Assembly (NCBI GenBank): GCA_023055505.1
Contig: JALIRH010000030.1
Span: 7,994,001 to 8,058,000, forward strand
Length of the DNA stretch: 64,000 bases
Source: Callipepla californica brunnescens
Taxonomy: Eukaryota > Chordata > Aves > Galliformes > Odontophoridae
Reading direction: 5' to 3'
The notes under the pieces were generated by a model, which searched no databases, had not been told where the DNA came from, and saw nothing but the letters and a program-made list of their open reading frames with translations. The translations under genes were made by a program, and so were the position numbers. This document shows, one piece after another, positions 12,905 through 27,060 of this stretch. Position 1 is the stretch's first letter; every line of letters starts with the position of its first letter.

Positions 12905-13598
12905 CTTCAACCAGAGCCACAGCCTGGTTACCCACTGTGGCTGTGTGTGGTGATGAACCGCACAGTTCCCTTGTCTCAAATGTAGGTTGAGATCCAACAA
13001 CTGCTCCAACATGATTGAGTAGAAAGGGATCCACTCAGGGCAGGGACCACAAAAATGCCAATACTGCAGGAAGAGCTTCATCCAGAGCTCTGTCCACACT
13101 GAATGCTGCCCAGTGCTCGTGAGGGGAATGCCCTGCAAGCGTCTGTGCTGCAGGAAGAATTTCTCTCAGGGCTGACTTCTCATTTCTCATGGGAATGCCC
13201 CATTTGCAGGAAGAGTTTACAAGGGAGATGGCTTTGCTGGAACCCTCTACAGAAGGGAATTATCCCAGGAGTTTCAGATCGCCTTTCCTTGCTAAGGAAA
13301 TATATTCTCTCACCATATCTGCTTCTCTCCTCTCCTCTTCCTGCAATCAGAATTTTGAAACCATCTTCAAAGGAACATCAGCTGTGTCTGGTTTCTCTGT
13401 GTGTCTGTGTGCATGTTCTGCTCTTAAAAGTTTCTGAGTGCACTGAGGAATGAAATACAAGGGTCAGGAGAGCAGTAACGTGGCTTGTGGAAGTTTTCTG
13501 AAAATAAACTGTAGTTGAAGGGGAAGGGGGTGAATAAAGTAGGAGAGTTGTTCTGGAGCTTTTGTCACTGTAGTCTTGCTTTTTGTTCTAAAAATAAA
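12905..13598 (+). terminator. KZFP-1 3'UTR with poly(A) signals
   Basis: Two AATAAA hexamers at 13533-13538 and 13593-13598 are both kept in unit 4 (57089-57094 and 57148-57153). Between the stop and the signals, 13040-13165 still encodes finger-like pieces (CQYCRKSFIQSS, LCCRKNFSQG) out of the reading frame. These are remnants of a once longer finger array. Confidence 0.6.
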
Positions 13599-14510
13599 AG
13601 ACCACTTGTGGATTAAGGAATGGTACAAGGAAGTTTGATTTTGCTGATGTCTCCAGTCCACTGCTTTCATCACAAGGAGGCATTTCTGTCACGCAAGCAA
13701 TGTCATTCTTTCTCACAGTGCTGCACACTGCTTCTACTCCTATTCCAAAAAAGTTTATTCAGGAGCTTAAAGCAGCTGTGAGACACCAAGCTTTGCTAGG
13801 CTCCACTAGATCTAATAAAAGTGGAGCTTGTTTCTCCTAAGTGCAGCATCCCATGTCTCAGGAGGTGGTGGGAGCAGAAGGCAGTGCAAACCCACAGGGT
13901 GCACAAGCAGCTTATCCCCGCAGCACAGAGGTTTCAGAGTGCTCTCCAGTGCATGCTTGCCTGTTTTCCGAGCTTGAAGGTCTTTGCTTTGGCCTTGGGA
14001 AAGTGTCCACAAGACCTCCTGAAGAATGGCCACCACATATATGCCTGGCTCAGCTCAAACTCCTGAGGTCAGTTTGCAGGAAGCGCAGGTTGATTTTGGT
14101 GAGCTGGTGAAGCCAGCAGGAGCCTGCCCATGTCCTCAGGAGCTGTGAGTTTCTCTGTAGGATCCCTGAGCACTCCCTGCAAACCTCAAGGAGATGATTC
14201 TTGCAGTACTGCAAAGCGCTGCTTCCTCCATCTCAGGGAGCAGAGGCCTGGTGTGGTGCAGGAGAGGTAAAACAGGGACCTGGGGGTTGGAGGAACACAA
14301 AGCAGCAAGGGAAATGCCTGTGGAAGAGGCAAGCAGCTGGGAGGCTTAAGAATCCCCAGCAACAGGAAACAGTTCCTGAGGCAAGAGGTGGGATGATTTA
14401 CATTTCAACTGCATTCAATTAATTCCTGACCTACAGCATTGCTCATGTGTTTCCCCATTCCTTTCAGGTTTCCCCTGGAAGCGTTCTGACTATTTTGTGT
14501 TTACATCGTT
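13599..14510 (+). other. 3' flank of unit 1, homologous to unit 4
   Basis: This region aligns with 57154-58070. Open frames here are short and not supported as genes. Homology to unit 4 stops near 14510/58070, which marks the duplication boundary. Confidence 0.5.
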
Positions 14511-14524
14511 TTGTGCCATTATTT

Positions 14525-15335
14525 CTTCCCAGGTGCAGGACTCTACACTCGCTCTTGTTGAACCTCACCACATTCCACTCTGCCCAACTCCGCACTCTGT
14601 CCAAGCCTTACAGAATGGTGGCACAGCTTTCTGCTATGGCAGCCACTCCTCCCAGCTTTGTACTTTCTGACGGTGCCCTCTGTGCCTATATGCAGGTCAC
14701 TGATGAAGATGCTGAAGAAGAGCAGACGCAGCACCAACCTCTAAGGAACACCACCAGCTACACGCCTCCAACTAGACTCTGCCCCGCTGATGACAACCGT
14801 CTGAGCTCTGCCACTCAGCCAGTTCTCAATCCATCTCACTCTCCATTCATCTGTCCCATACTTCCTGGGGCCTCATTACAAGGATGCTGTGGGAGACCGT
14901 GTGAAAAGCCTTTGCTAAAGTACAGAACATCCACTAATCTCTATCCATATGCCCAACCAATGATAACTAGGTAGAAGTCCACCACGATGGCCAACCATAT
15001 TTTCCCCTTGGGGATGCGGTGCTGATCATTCCTGACTATCTTCTTCTCTTCCAATTGCTTGGAGATGACATCCAGAACAAATTGTTCCGTCACCTTTCCA
15101 GGGACGGAGGTGAGGCTGACCAGACTGTATTTTCACAGCTTGTTCTTCCTGCCCGTTTTGAAGACTGGTGTTACACTGGCTATCCTCCAGTCTTCAAGCA
15201 CCTCTCCCATTCTCCAAGATCTTTCAAAGATGAGAGAGCATGGTTTGGTAGTCACTTCTGCCAGCTCCCCCAGCACTTCTCTTTCATCTTCCAACACACT
15301 GCTGTAATGTAGATACTGGAAATTCTTCCTTGAGA
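14525..15335 (-). mobile_element. Old CR1 fragment, reverse-transcriptase region
   Basis: On - the sequence aligns with the RT part of the young CR1 at 16990-21532. Examples are GELAEVTTKP versus [27 protein letters not shown] versus [17 protein letters not shown], and the tgcaggac...attgaacctca...cccaact stretch near 14530. It is heavily mutated, with many stops and indels. Confidence 0.75.
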
Positions 15336-15478
15336 GGCTGCTGTGCCATGACATCTGGAGTTTAAGAGACATTTGGATAATGCCGTACATAATGTCCTTT
15401 AACTTTTGGTTAGTCCTGAAATAGTCAGGATGTTGGTCTAGATGATCTCTGAGACTCACTTCCAACTGTAACATATAC
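15336..15478 (+). mobile_element. CR1 3' end fragment
   Basis: The stretch ttaagagacatttggataatg through ttggtctagatgatctctgagactcacttccaact is a typical CR1 3' untranslated end on +. It lies against the opposite-strand CR1 fragment. Confidence 0.7.
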
Positions 15479-15479
15479 A

Positions 15480-16595
15480 TATATATTTAATATGGTTGTG
15501 AAAATCCGCATTTATACCAAACGTAAATGTTATTATTTTGCAGCTATGTGAATATGTCTAATGGAAAATTAATCATGAGAACTCATAGACAACCCTCAAT
15601 ACTTTTTTATAAAGGAGGAGTTATTTATTACAAAACTTTTACACGGAGATTTTCTTCTACATCCGTTTTGATTATTGCCTATCATCTTGACCCAGGATTT
15701 GAGTCCGTTACCAACAAAGAGGTGGCTGCTGCCTTCACTATGCTCTGGTGTATCTCATGCCCCTGTGTGGGATTGGGGACTATGACCGAGGACGTATGGG
15801 AGCCCACCTGTAGCAAGACACTGTTGACAGACAAAGCAGGTCAAGGCAACTGAGCGTAGATAAATGATTTCTCTCTGTTGACGAGAAAAGATATTTGGGC
15901 AAGCACACAGTAGGTGCCCAATGTCAGATGAGATCACCGTCAAGACTTTTGGTTATGAAGATAAGTAAAACTTTAAATTCTTTATTGTCTGATCAGTTAT
16001 CCTAGAGAAGGGTTTCAATTTCCTGCATACAATCAAGTAAAAATATAGATATATATTTTTTCCATCATTCATCATAATTGTAGTGACAGAAGTCATATAA
16101 AAGCTACAATTACCTCAGACACACCAAAAGTCATTCCTTGGGAGAAATAAGAGTACAACACACCCCTGTCATTATTCTGTATATCAATCAAACTGTTCAT
16201 GAAGTATCATGCCAAACTCAACACCCCGAGGTTCAGCTGTGTAAGAGTGCTGACAGAATATTTTGAAGTCCCTGGAGGAGCATTTGCAGGTTGAATGCCC
16301 AGCAGCACACTCATCTTCAAAGTTAACAACCATAGAAACAAATTCTGAATTTAACAGGAAGGTAAAAAAAGAGAGCAAACATTACAGAAGAGGGACTTTT
16401 TTTGTGAACTGCACCCAACTTCTGAATTCTGTTTAGACAGGTCTGGAACATCAGGAAAATACAACGTCTTTGTGTCTCTGTAAAACTTATCCAGTGAAAA
16501 AAACAAACAGAAGATAAAAAACAAATTTCTGGTGAGAAATTTCCAGAAGAAATCTCCCACATACAGTTTCATGGAGGAAAGCAAGTATGAGTGTG
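15480..16595. other. Unassigned AT-rich sequence
   Basis: No recognisable gene, LTR or CR1 part is seen. A 64-codon frame on - (16184-16378) has a cysteine-containing stretch but no family I recognise. It is probably old single-copy or unidentified repeat sequence. Confidence 0.4.
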
Positions 16596-16599
16596 TTCA

Positions 16600-16988
16600 A
16601 TGTTGGGCCCTTCACTGCAAGAAAGACATCAAGGGGCTGGAATGTCAAGGGCAATAAAGCTGGTGAGGGGTCTTGAGCACAGGCCTTACGAGGAGTAGTT
16701 GAGGGAGCTGGGATTGTTAAGTCTGGAGAAGAGGAGGCTCAGGGGAGACCTTACTGCTCTCTATAACTACCTGAAGGGAGGTTGTAGTGAGCTGGGGTTC
16801 GGCCTTCTGTCATGTAACTAGTGATAGGATGAAAGGGAATGGCTTCAAATTACACCAGGGGTGACTCAGACCAGACATAGGAAACAGTTCTCCAAAAGAG
16901 TGCTCAGGCACTGGAATGGGCTGCCCAGGGAGGTGGAGGAGTTGCTGACCCTGGAGGTGTTCAAGGAACATTTAGATGCTGTCTTGAA
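16600..16988 (+). mobile_element. CR1 3' fragment (older subfamily)
   Basis: This + strand CR1 3' region has ggctcaggggagaccttactgc, cactggaatgggctgcccagg and ctggaggtgttcaaggaac, standard landmarks of the CR1 ORF2 C-terminus and 3'UTR. The younger CR1 on - begins directly at its right edge, so the two CR1 3' ends face each other. Confidence 0.75.
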
Positions 16989-17089
16989 AGACATAGATTC
17001 ATAGATTCATAGATACATTAGGTTGGAAAGGACCTACAAGATCATCTAGTCCAACCTTCCTCACACCACCATCCCTACCCACCAAGCTA

Positions 17090-19880
17090 CTAAATCAAAT
17101 CCCTCAGCACCTCATCTAAACGCTTCTTGAACAGCGCTAGGGACGGTGCCTCAACCACCTCCCTAGGCAGGCCATTCCAGTGCCGGACCACTCTCTCAGA
17201 GAAAAAATTTTTCCTCAAGTCTAATCTAAATCTTCCCCGGCACAACTTGTGGCCATTCCCTCTCGTCCTGTCATTAGTTACCTGGGAGAAGAGGCCGACC
17301 CCCTCCTTACCACAGCCTCCCTTCAGGAAGTGGTAGAGTGCAATGAGGTCTCCTCTGAGCCTCCTTTTCCCCAAACTAAACAATCCCAGCTCCTTCAGCC
17401 GCTCCTCGTAAGACCTGTGCTCCAGACCCCTCACCAGTTTTGTTGCCCTTCTCTGAACACGCTCCAGGGCCTCGATGTCTCTCTTGTAGTGAGGGGCCCA
17501 AAACTGAACACAGTACTCGAGGTGCGGCCGCACCAGAGCTGAGTACAGGGGGATGATCACCTCCCTGCTCCTGCTGGCCACAATATTCCTAATACAGGCC
17601 AGGATGCCATTGGCCTTCTTGGCCACCTGCACACACTGCCGGCTCATGCTGAGCCGAGCATCAACCAACACCCCCAGGTCCTTTTCCTCTATACACTCCT
17701 CAAGCCATTCTGCCCCAAGCCTATAGCATTGCATGGGGTTATTGTGGCCAAAGTGCAGGACCCGGCACTTGGCCTTATTGAACCTCATCCCATTGACCTC
17801 AGCCCAACTGTCCAGCCTATCCAGATCCCGCTGAAGGGCCTCCCTACCCTCAGGCAGATCAACACATCCTCCCAACTTGGTGTCATCCGCAAACTTACTG
17901 AGGGTACACTCAATCCCCTCATCCAGGTCATCAATAAAGATATTAAACAAGACGGGCCCCAATACCGACCCTTGGGGGACACCACTCGTGACAGGACGCC
18001 AGCTGGACTTGACTCCATTAACCACTACCCGCTGGGCACGGCCCTCTAGCCAATTCTCAACCCAGAGAAGAGTGAACCTGTCCACACCATGGGCTGCCAG
18101 CTTCTGCAGGAGAATACTGTGGGAGACCGTGTCAAAGGCTTTGCTGAAGTCCAGGTAGACTACATCAACAGCCTTTCCCTCATCTACCAGTCTGGTCACC
18201 CAGTCGTAGAAGGAGATGAGGTTGGACAAGCACGACCTGCCCTTTGTGAACCCGTGCTGGCTGGGTCTGATCCCCTGATTGCCATGCACGTGCCGTGTGA
18301 TCTCCCTCAAGATCAATTGCTCCATAACTTTCCCTGATACCGAGGTCAGGCTGACAGGCCTGTAGTTCCCCGGATCTTCCTTACGGCCTTTCTTGTAGAT
18401 GGGAGTCACATCGGCAAGCCTCCAATCTTGCGGGACCTCTCCAGATGACCAGGAATGCTGATAGATGGCAGAAAGCGGCTTGGCAATCACCTCTGCCAGC
18501 TCCCTCAGCACCCTTGGGTGGATCCCATCTGGCCCCATGGACTTGTGGCAGTTCAGATGGAGGAGCAGGTCTCTGACTGTCTCTGCTGGGATCACAGGGG
18601 GTGTATGATGCGCTTCGTCCCAGACTTCCAGGTCAGGGCGAGGAGTATCCTGAGGATAACTGGTCTGTCTGTTAAAGACAGACGTGAAGAAGGCATTGAG
18701 AACCTCAGCCTTTTCCTTATCCTCTGTGGTTACATTCCCTGCCGCATCAAGTAAAGGAGGGAAATTCTCCTTAGTTCTTCTTTTACTGTTAATATATTTA
18801 TAAAAGGATTTTTTGTTCTCCTTTACTGCAGTAGCCAGTCTAAGTTCAAGCTGGGCTTTTGCATTTCTAACTTCCTGCCTGCAAATCTTGGCAAGTTCCC
18901 TGTAGTCTCCCCAAGTAGCCTGTCCCATCTTCCAGAGGACATATACTCTCTTTTTCTCCCGGAGTCTCAACAAAAGATCTCGGTTCATCCACACTGGTCT
19001 TTTTCCCCTCCGGCTTGACTTACGGTACTCAGGGACAGCCTGCTCCTGTGCCTTTAAGATTTCCGTCTTGAGGAGGGCCCAGGCTTCCTGGACCCCTTTA
19101 CCCCACAGGAGCGAGTCCCAAGGGACCCTTGCAACAAGCGTCCTGAACAGGTCAAAGTCTGCCCTCCGGAAGTCCAAGGCAGCAGTTTTGCTAGTCACCC
19201 TCTTGATGTCACCAAGAATAGCAAACTCTACCATTTCATGGTCACTCTGGCCAAGACGATCCCCAACCTTCACATCTCCTACTAGTCCTTCTCTGTTAGT
19301 GAAGAGCAGGTCTAGCAGGGCACTTCCCCTGGTAGGTTCTTGCACCAGCTGTGTCAGGAAGCTATCTTCCACACACTCCAGAAATCTCATGGACTGCTTC
19401 CTCTGCGCGGTATTATATTTCCAGCATATATCAGGGAAGTTGAAGTCCCCCATGAGAACTAGTGCTGGCCATCGTGCAACATCTACTAGTTGCTTGTAGA
19501 ACACCTCATCTATCTCTTCATCTTGGCTAGGCGGTCTATAACAGAGCCCCACCACGATGTCACTCCTACAGACCATCCCCCTGATCCTTACCCACAGACA
19601 CTCCACTTGGTCGTTTCCAACCTCAAGCTCTTCAACATCAAGACACTCTTTGATATAGAGAGCTATGCCACCACCCTTTCTTCCCCGCCTATCTCTTCTG
19701 AAGAGCTTGTAGCCATCCATCCCAGTACTCCAGTCATGGGAGGGGTCCCACCATGTTTCCGTAATAGCAACAAGGTCATAGTTTGCCTGCCTTACAATGG
19801 TTTAAGCTCTTCTTGTTTATTGCCCATGCTGCGTGCGTTGGTGTATATGCACTTCAGCTGAGACACTTGCCTCACCCTTT
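17090..19880 (-). pseudogene. CR1-1 ORF2: endonuclease plus reverse transcriptase
   Basis: The 876-codon open part (19720-17090) carries an APE-type endonuclease with [10 protein letters not shown] and [10 protein letters not shown] (the SDH box). The reverse transcriptase has [31 protein letters not shown] (first catalytic Asp), [15 protein letters not shown] and [10 protein letters not shown] (the ADD box). The true N-terminus (CIYTNARSMGNKQEEL, about 19860-19797) is in another frame: a one-base indel near 19797 separates it from [14 protein letters not shown]. The product would nick target DNA and reverse-transcribe CR1 RNA. Apart from that one lesion the gene is intact. Confidence 0.88.
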
Positions 19881-19946
19881 GTTCCAGCACAGCTTCCCTG
19901 GGCTCTTCACTGGGGAGCCCTGTTATATCCCCTACCCCCATCACAG

Positions 19947-21032
19947 CTAGTTTAAAGCTCTCTCAATTAGTCCAGCTAGCTCCTGGGCTAGAATTCGTTT
20001 CCCCCTTTGGGACAGGTGTATTCCATCAGCGGATAACAGGCCAGGAGCTGAGTAAACTGCCCCGTGGTCAAAAAACCCAAAGTGTCTGTCTCTACACCAG
20101 CCTCTCAGCCAATTATTCATCACTTGTGTTTTCCTAGCCCATTCCGTGTCCTTTGCTGCCCCAGAAGGTATGGAAGCAAATACCACTTGTGCTCCCACAC
20201 CTTGAACTAATCGCCCTAGACCCCTGAAATCTCTTTTCATAGTTCTTAGGCTTCTTTGAGTTATTTCACTGCTATCTGCTTGAACTATGAGCAACGGATA
20301 GTAGTCATTGGGGTGAATCAGATCTGGGAGTCTTCTAGTTGTGTCTCTAACCCGGGCCCCAGGGAGACAGCACACTTCCCTACGGCACGGGTCTGGTCTG
20401 CAAATGAGGCCCTCAGTACCCCTGAGAAGGGAGCCACCCACCACGATCACCTTTCTTTCCTTCTTGGCAGCTGCAGTCTCAATGCATGGAGTCGACTGCC
20501 TTGCCATTGGTGACTTCTTGGGAGAATCTTCCCGCTCCTCCCCCCTTATTTCTCCTTCAACATCCAACACTGCAAACCTATTGTTTAGAGGGACTTGAGG
20601 AGACGATGTAGGCAGAGGGGGAGATCGCCTACAGTACCGAGCTGGGACTCTCTGCCAGCCCTCCCCATCCCTCAGATACCCCCCCTCAACCTGACGGGGG
20701 CAGGTCAGGGAGTCCACCACCAAATTTGGGGGATCTCCCGGGTGCCTTTCTCTCTGGCACTTGAGGGAGCTACTCCACCAGTCAATCTCCCGCTCGCAGT
20801 CCCTGATGGCCCTCAGTCTCTCAGCCTCCTCTTTCAGTTCTATCACCATGCTAAGCAGATCTTCAACCTGTTCACACCTCATGCAGGAGATCTGCTTGCC
20901 ATCCTCCTCCAGCAGCAGCAGGCTCTGGCACTCACTGCAACCAGAGACCTGTGTAGCCATATTTCTAGGCAGTCCTTCTGTCTGGGTCGCCACCGTCTTT
21001 TTACGGCAAGCCCTCTGTCTGGTAGAGACCAT
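19947..21032 (-). CDS. CR1-1 ORF1: zinc-finger/coiled-coil protein with esterase-type domain
   Basis: The likely start is the Met of MVSTRQRACRKK (21032). The 33 open codons upstream are Tyr/Phe-rich translated 5'UTR. The order is a basic N-terminus, a Cys cluster (CSECQSLL...CMRC, zinc-finger/PHD-like), a short coiled coil (VIELKEEAERLRAI), a linker, and a C-terminal SGNH-hydrolase-like domain. That domain has the nucleophile block VVGGSLLRG and the Asp/His block DGIHLSQRG. CR1 ORF1 proteins with this esterase domain are known in vertebrates and are thought to bind RNA or lipid membranes. It is 361 codons and open throughout, ending just before ORF2. Confidence 0.85.
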   Translation of the reverse strand: MVSTRQRACRKKTVATQTEGLPRNMATQVSGCSECQSLLLLEEDGKQISCMRCEQVEDLLSMVIELKEEAERLRAIRDCEREIDWWSSSLKCQRERHPGDPPNLVVDSLTCPRQVEGGYLRDGEGWQRVPARYCRRSPPLPTSSPQVPLNNRFAVLDVEGEIRGEEREDSPKKSPMARQSTPCIETAAAKKERKVIVVGGSLLRGTEGLICRPDPCRREVCCLPGARVRDTTRRLPDLIHPNDYYPLLIVQADSSEITQRSLRTMKRDFRGLGRLVQGVGAQVVFASIPSGAAKDTEWARKTQVMNNWLRGWCRDRHFGFFDHGAVYSAPGLLSADGIHLSQRGKRILAQELAGLIERALN

Positions 21033-21219
21033 GGTACAGAAATAAGAATAATAATAAAAAGAATAAATAAATATATATGTATGATGATAATAAGATAAAT
21101 AAAAATGAAATAAACAAAAAAAGTAGAACACAACTGTGAGAACACAGAGACCAGTAATAAAGAGGATGAATTCACAAGAGAGGAGGAATAGAAATCCTAC
21201 ACCCAGCTACACAAGCTCC

Positions 21220-21532
21220 CACACTCCCACACTTAGCACCTAGCTTCAGTATAATAGAGAGGGGTGATACTCACAGGTAGTTAGCTCCTCCTTGTGCCTG
21301 GTCTCCCTGAGGCCTTTTCAGAGCTGAAGGTGTGGGCGGGGGTGCCGTTTCCCGGGCAACGCCTACGCCACGTCAGCCTCTCGCGAGAGAGCTGCCGAGA
21401 GCTGAAGGGACTGCCCGCTCTCCCTCGGTTCCCCTGTGACAGAAACCTCCCGAAAAACCCCTCTTCACCTCAAAATTTGTCACAGCAGCTCCGGTTGTGA
21501 CGATCCAAAGCGGTAGAACTCGAGGACTGAGT
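21220..21532 (-). promoter_or_regulatory. CR1-1 5'UTR/internal promoter
   Basis: This GC-rich, CpG-containing segment lies upstream of ORF1 with no ORF of its own. Its presence shows the element is not 5'-truncated in the usual way. Promoter activity is inferred from position only. Confidence 0.55.
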
Positions 21533-21534
21533 TT

Positions 21535-23542
<2,008 letters not shown>

Positions 23543-25184
23543 TGTTGCTCTCCTGCAGGCTGGGATGATCACGGGTGGAAGGCAGAAGTTGAACGGAATC
23601 CTGCAAGGATATGGGAAAAGTTAGCAATGCTGTGACTGAATGCAGCAGTCCCTGTCCAACCCCTGCCCACCTTAGATCACCTGTACGGCACAGTCTAGGG
23701 GATGATCCCCTGCAGAGTAAGGCAATGAGCAACAGCACTCATAACACTCTTGCTACATGACAGTAATCATCACAAAACTATCACAGTTTGGGGGGCTGAA
23801 AGAACTGACAGCTGAGAGTTGAACAGCGGGGGACTGAAGAGAAAGCATGACAAGGAGACAGTCATCCCAAAACAGAGAGCAGGTCGAGGTCACACCTTAG
23901 CAGAGATCCTTCACCCCCTTTTGTCCAGACACCTTGCAGATACTGATCTGCTGTAAGGGACTCATATGATTCTTTACACAAAAAGATGTGAAGAAGTCTG
24001 GCAATAGAAGTGGATACATGTCCTCCAAGGCTCCTTCTTTCTGTGGGTTCAGGAGCTGTGACAGAAAATGGGAGCGCTCTGAGCCTCATGACTCAATGGG
24101 AGGGGCTCCTGTAGTTGTGTGTGTAATCCAATCACGAGGGTCACACAAGGAAGTAAGGGGAGAGGTGTTCCGTGCAAAATGCCAGGTTTGGAAGCTAAGT
24201 ATGAAAGAAAGTAAAACAGAAATAGACAGGAACAGGGAACAGAACCTAAATTTGAAATCACATCTCTAACACTGTAGTAATTAATCATGGCCAAATAAAA
24301 TAATAAAATACCTAAGCATTAACCATAGACATTTCATGAGACACCGTTCATCATCAGCCTCCTGGTGTTACCTTCTATCTGACTGTAGCATTGCAGAAAT
24401 AAGGGAAAAGTCACAGGAAATATTTCAGCTCCTGTACTGACCATGAACATTCTTATCATGGTCGATCCCTCTTTTTATCCTCCATTTCTCTTGCCTATGT
24501 GAAAACTCCCATTCTAGCGTGCCAGGCAAGAGTCTCCTCAGATGTCTATCTCCTCACAGAGATGAGTACCACACAAAAGGGTGTTAATTGGCAGCTTGTC
24601 TCTCTTTCATTGTTCCAGGGCATGCCCATCTGCTTGTCCCTTAGACAAAGGCTTTCATAACCCTTCCCCAGGACTAGCTTGGACAAGTTTGGACATGTTC
24701 ATCAGCAGACTTTGAGGCAATGGGATAAAATAATAGTCTCTAACAGGGTATCCTTCTTGCGCCCGGCATGTGAGCACAAAGCTGAATAACCTTACCTGCC
24801 TTATCACCTCACTCTGGGTTACAGAGTTTGTTTCCGCAAGTCACTACGGCACGAGGTGGAAGATCTGAAATGAAAGCGTGCTCCACTGCGGTCCAGAGGG
24901 AGAAATGCAGTCCCAGCTGCGCTGTATCACAGAGGTACAAGCGGGCAGCAGAGCACGCTGACCTCCTGTGCTCACTTCCTCCCTGTCCCAGCTCCAAGCC
25001 CTTCGTGTGCCCCTCTCTGCCCAACGCGGGCTGCAACACGCCTGCAAAGTGTTCCTGCTGTCGTTGCAGCCCACCTGGCCCAGCAAAGCTGCCGTGCCGG
25101 GCAGCACATGGAGCCGGGACCAGGGTCCCACCCGGCGCTGCTGGCAGCGTGTGCTCCTCTGCACGAACCACGAAGGGCACCTAC
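23543..25184 (-). other. KZFP-2 5'UTR exon 2 and intron 1
   Basis: The acceptor of exon 2 and its untranslated part (about 23543-23600) align with unit 1 at 10884. The remainder is intron. No gene is supported on either strand. The segment 24440-24760 is shared with unit 4 only. Confidence 0.5.
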
Positions 25185-25500
25185 CTTGGGTGCAGAGCAG
25201 GCTGCTCCCAGCTCTGTTGCAGGCAACCGGGCTCCTTGGAGTCGCGCAGAGCACAGGATGCCGAGTGCCCTCAGCCCGGAGCTGGCCGCAGGACGGCCTT
25301 GGTGCACCTCCTGCCACCGCGGTGCTGCCCGGATGGCTTCCAGCCAGGCTCTGGCTGCTTCAGCACAGGCTCAGGTGCCACAGCGAGCACGCCCCGAGCT
25401 GGCTGCCAGGCCTCGGGCACTTTCACTGCTCATTCTCAGCTCACATCTGCTCCCGGGGAACAGGAGGAGGGGAGGGAGGGAGGGAGGAGGCAGTTAAAGA
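25185..25500 (-). promoter_or_regulatory. GC-rich promoter/first exon of KZFP-2
   Basis: This is the reverse-strand copy of the block described for KZFP-1, with the donor after 25185 and the short upstream ORF at 25433-25371. Long frames on both strands here come from base composition and are not treated as genes. Confidence 0.6.
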
Positions 25501-27060
25501 AGGGTGGGGGTTGAGTTTTGTTATGCTAATGAAGCATTGCTTTCTGTTGTGTCTTTGCAACCTTTGCTGGGGACATTTGCACCTCGGTGTCCTCAGGTAT
25601 TCCTACGTTCTTGTCCTTGCATTCCTTTTACTCCTCTCAGCCGTCAGCATGTCTCAGCAAGAAGCAGTCGCCCACTGCCCTGCTCTAGAGGACAGCATCT
25701 CCCTGCAGCTGAGAGAGTTCTTGTCCTAACCACTTCTCCTGGTTTCTCTGTTAGGTCTTCTTTTGAAGGCGTGAGCATGCTTAAGCACACTGCTGTTAGA
25801 CGGCCTGCTCTGATGTTCACTGGTGTATATCTACAGAATTCAGGGCCACCCAGAAGGAACTGCTATCAGGGTACTTGGGAGTTTGTGTAGAGGTGACATA
25901 GGTTGGTTTTCTTAGCCATAGGGATTAATACATTAGTTTAAGAACCGATATATTAGTATCGCAAAAAGAATGTATATGTGCTACTTGTAAAGCTTTCCAT
26001 TTCAGCTTTTGCGGGTGAACAGTCTTGTTTTCCCTCAATAATTCTGTACTGGGAACAAAATTGAATTTTATTTTCTGCCTCAATGGTTTTGCCTCAGAAG
26101 AATCACTGGAGAGATAATAGAATACTTTTTGCCTCAAAAGATGCAAGCACATTTTTGTCATATTCCACATACATTGTTTTTAAAAGTGGCACGCTGTGGT
26201 CTCATAATTAATGGGAATCTTCCAAACTGGGAAAAAGTGGATGTAAGTGAGTCAGAGGTTTCAGGGATGAAGCTGATTGTGAAATAAAAGAAGTCAGTGG
26301 TCACTCGACGCAGATAACAACGTGGTGAGGGCGTGTTTAGAAAAGCCCACCAAGAGAAATGGGGTTTGAGTAGTACTTGAGAGATTCAGGACCCCCGGGC
26401 AACACATCTTCCTGCAAGAATGGTGGTTAGGGTGTGCTTGAGAGATTCCAGACCCCCAGGAGAAACTGAAGAGCTAGGGTTATTGGGAACTGTGTTGTGT
26501 TATGGTTGCCGGCATTGTGATGTTGTCTGTGAACATGGCTGTGAGTAGTACTGTGAGGGTGCCAAGCGTGTCATTTTTTTCCTCTCTCTGTGGTGTGTGT
26601 ATGTGGCAGGTCTGCAGAGTGTGTTAAGCTTTGCTTTTTACTTTTGTAGCTGCAGCAGTGTGTGCGTTACAGTGTGCGAAGGCAGTTTGTACATTCCAGA
26701 CATTCCAGACATGGAGGAGTTGGCTGTGGGAAACTGCAGAAAAAACCTGTTGAAAATTGTAATCATTGGTAGATTGGACAAATGATAAAAATAACTTGTG
26801 GAAACCTGGGGTCTGTGGAAAAACAACAAGTAAAGTTCCCATTTTGCTGGGAGAAATTGGTTAGGACTCTCCCTGGAGGAATTTGGTGTACAACCATGCC
26901 TTGAGGGATTTGGCAGACTCCAGTACCTAACAATGTGAGGAAGGACAACTGTCCATCATAAAGTGTATTTAGATGAAAGTGTATTCAGACTGTTGTGATG
27001 GCTGCAGTTTGCACCAGCCAAGATAGGTGAAGACTGGAAAGAGAAACAATTGTGTCACCA
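25501..27060 (-). other. Upstream flank of KZFP-2
   Basis: This aligns with 6830-8930 of unit 1 minus the 425-bp insertion. No coding feature is seen. It includes the unmutated version (26320-26360) of the site where units 1 and 4 carry the insertion. Confidence 0.5.

Larger units (their letters stand above)
16990..21532 (-). mobile_element. CR1-1: near-full-length young CR1 retrotransposon
   Basis: It is about 4.5 kb on -, with a GC-rich 5'UTR, ORF1, ORF2, a short 3'UTR and a terminal run of gattcata-type octamers at 16990-17012. The 5' end at about 21532 joins unit 2 directly after the KZFP-2 stop codon. Both ORFs are nearly clean, and the copy at 61310-64000 is about 97% identical in protein, so both are recent insertions. 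Most CR1 copies in bird genomes are short 5'-truncated pieces. Confidence 0.9.

Noticed and set aside
15527..15853. A 108-codon ORF in the unassigned region
   Set aside because: There is no recognisable domain, no paralogue in the window, and its length is compatible with chance.
17127..21098. ORFs on + across the CR1 element (also 61441-63813)
   Set aside because: They are shadows of the CR1 ORF1 and ORF2 on -; the same frames recur in both CR1 copies only because the DNA is the same.
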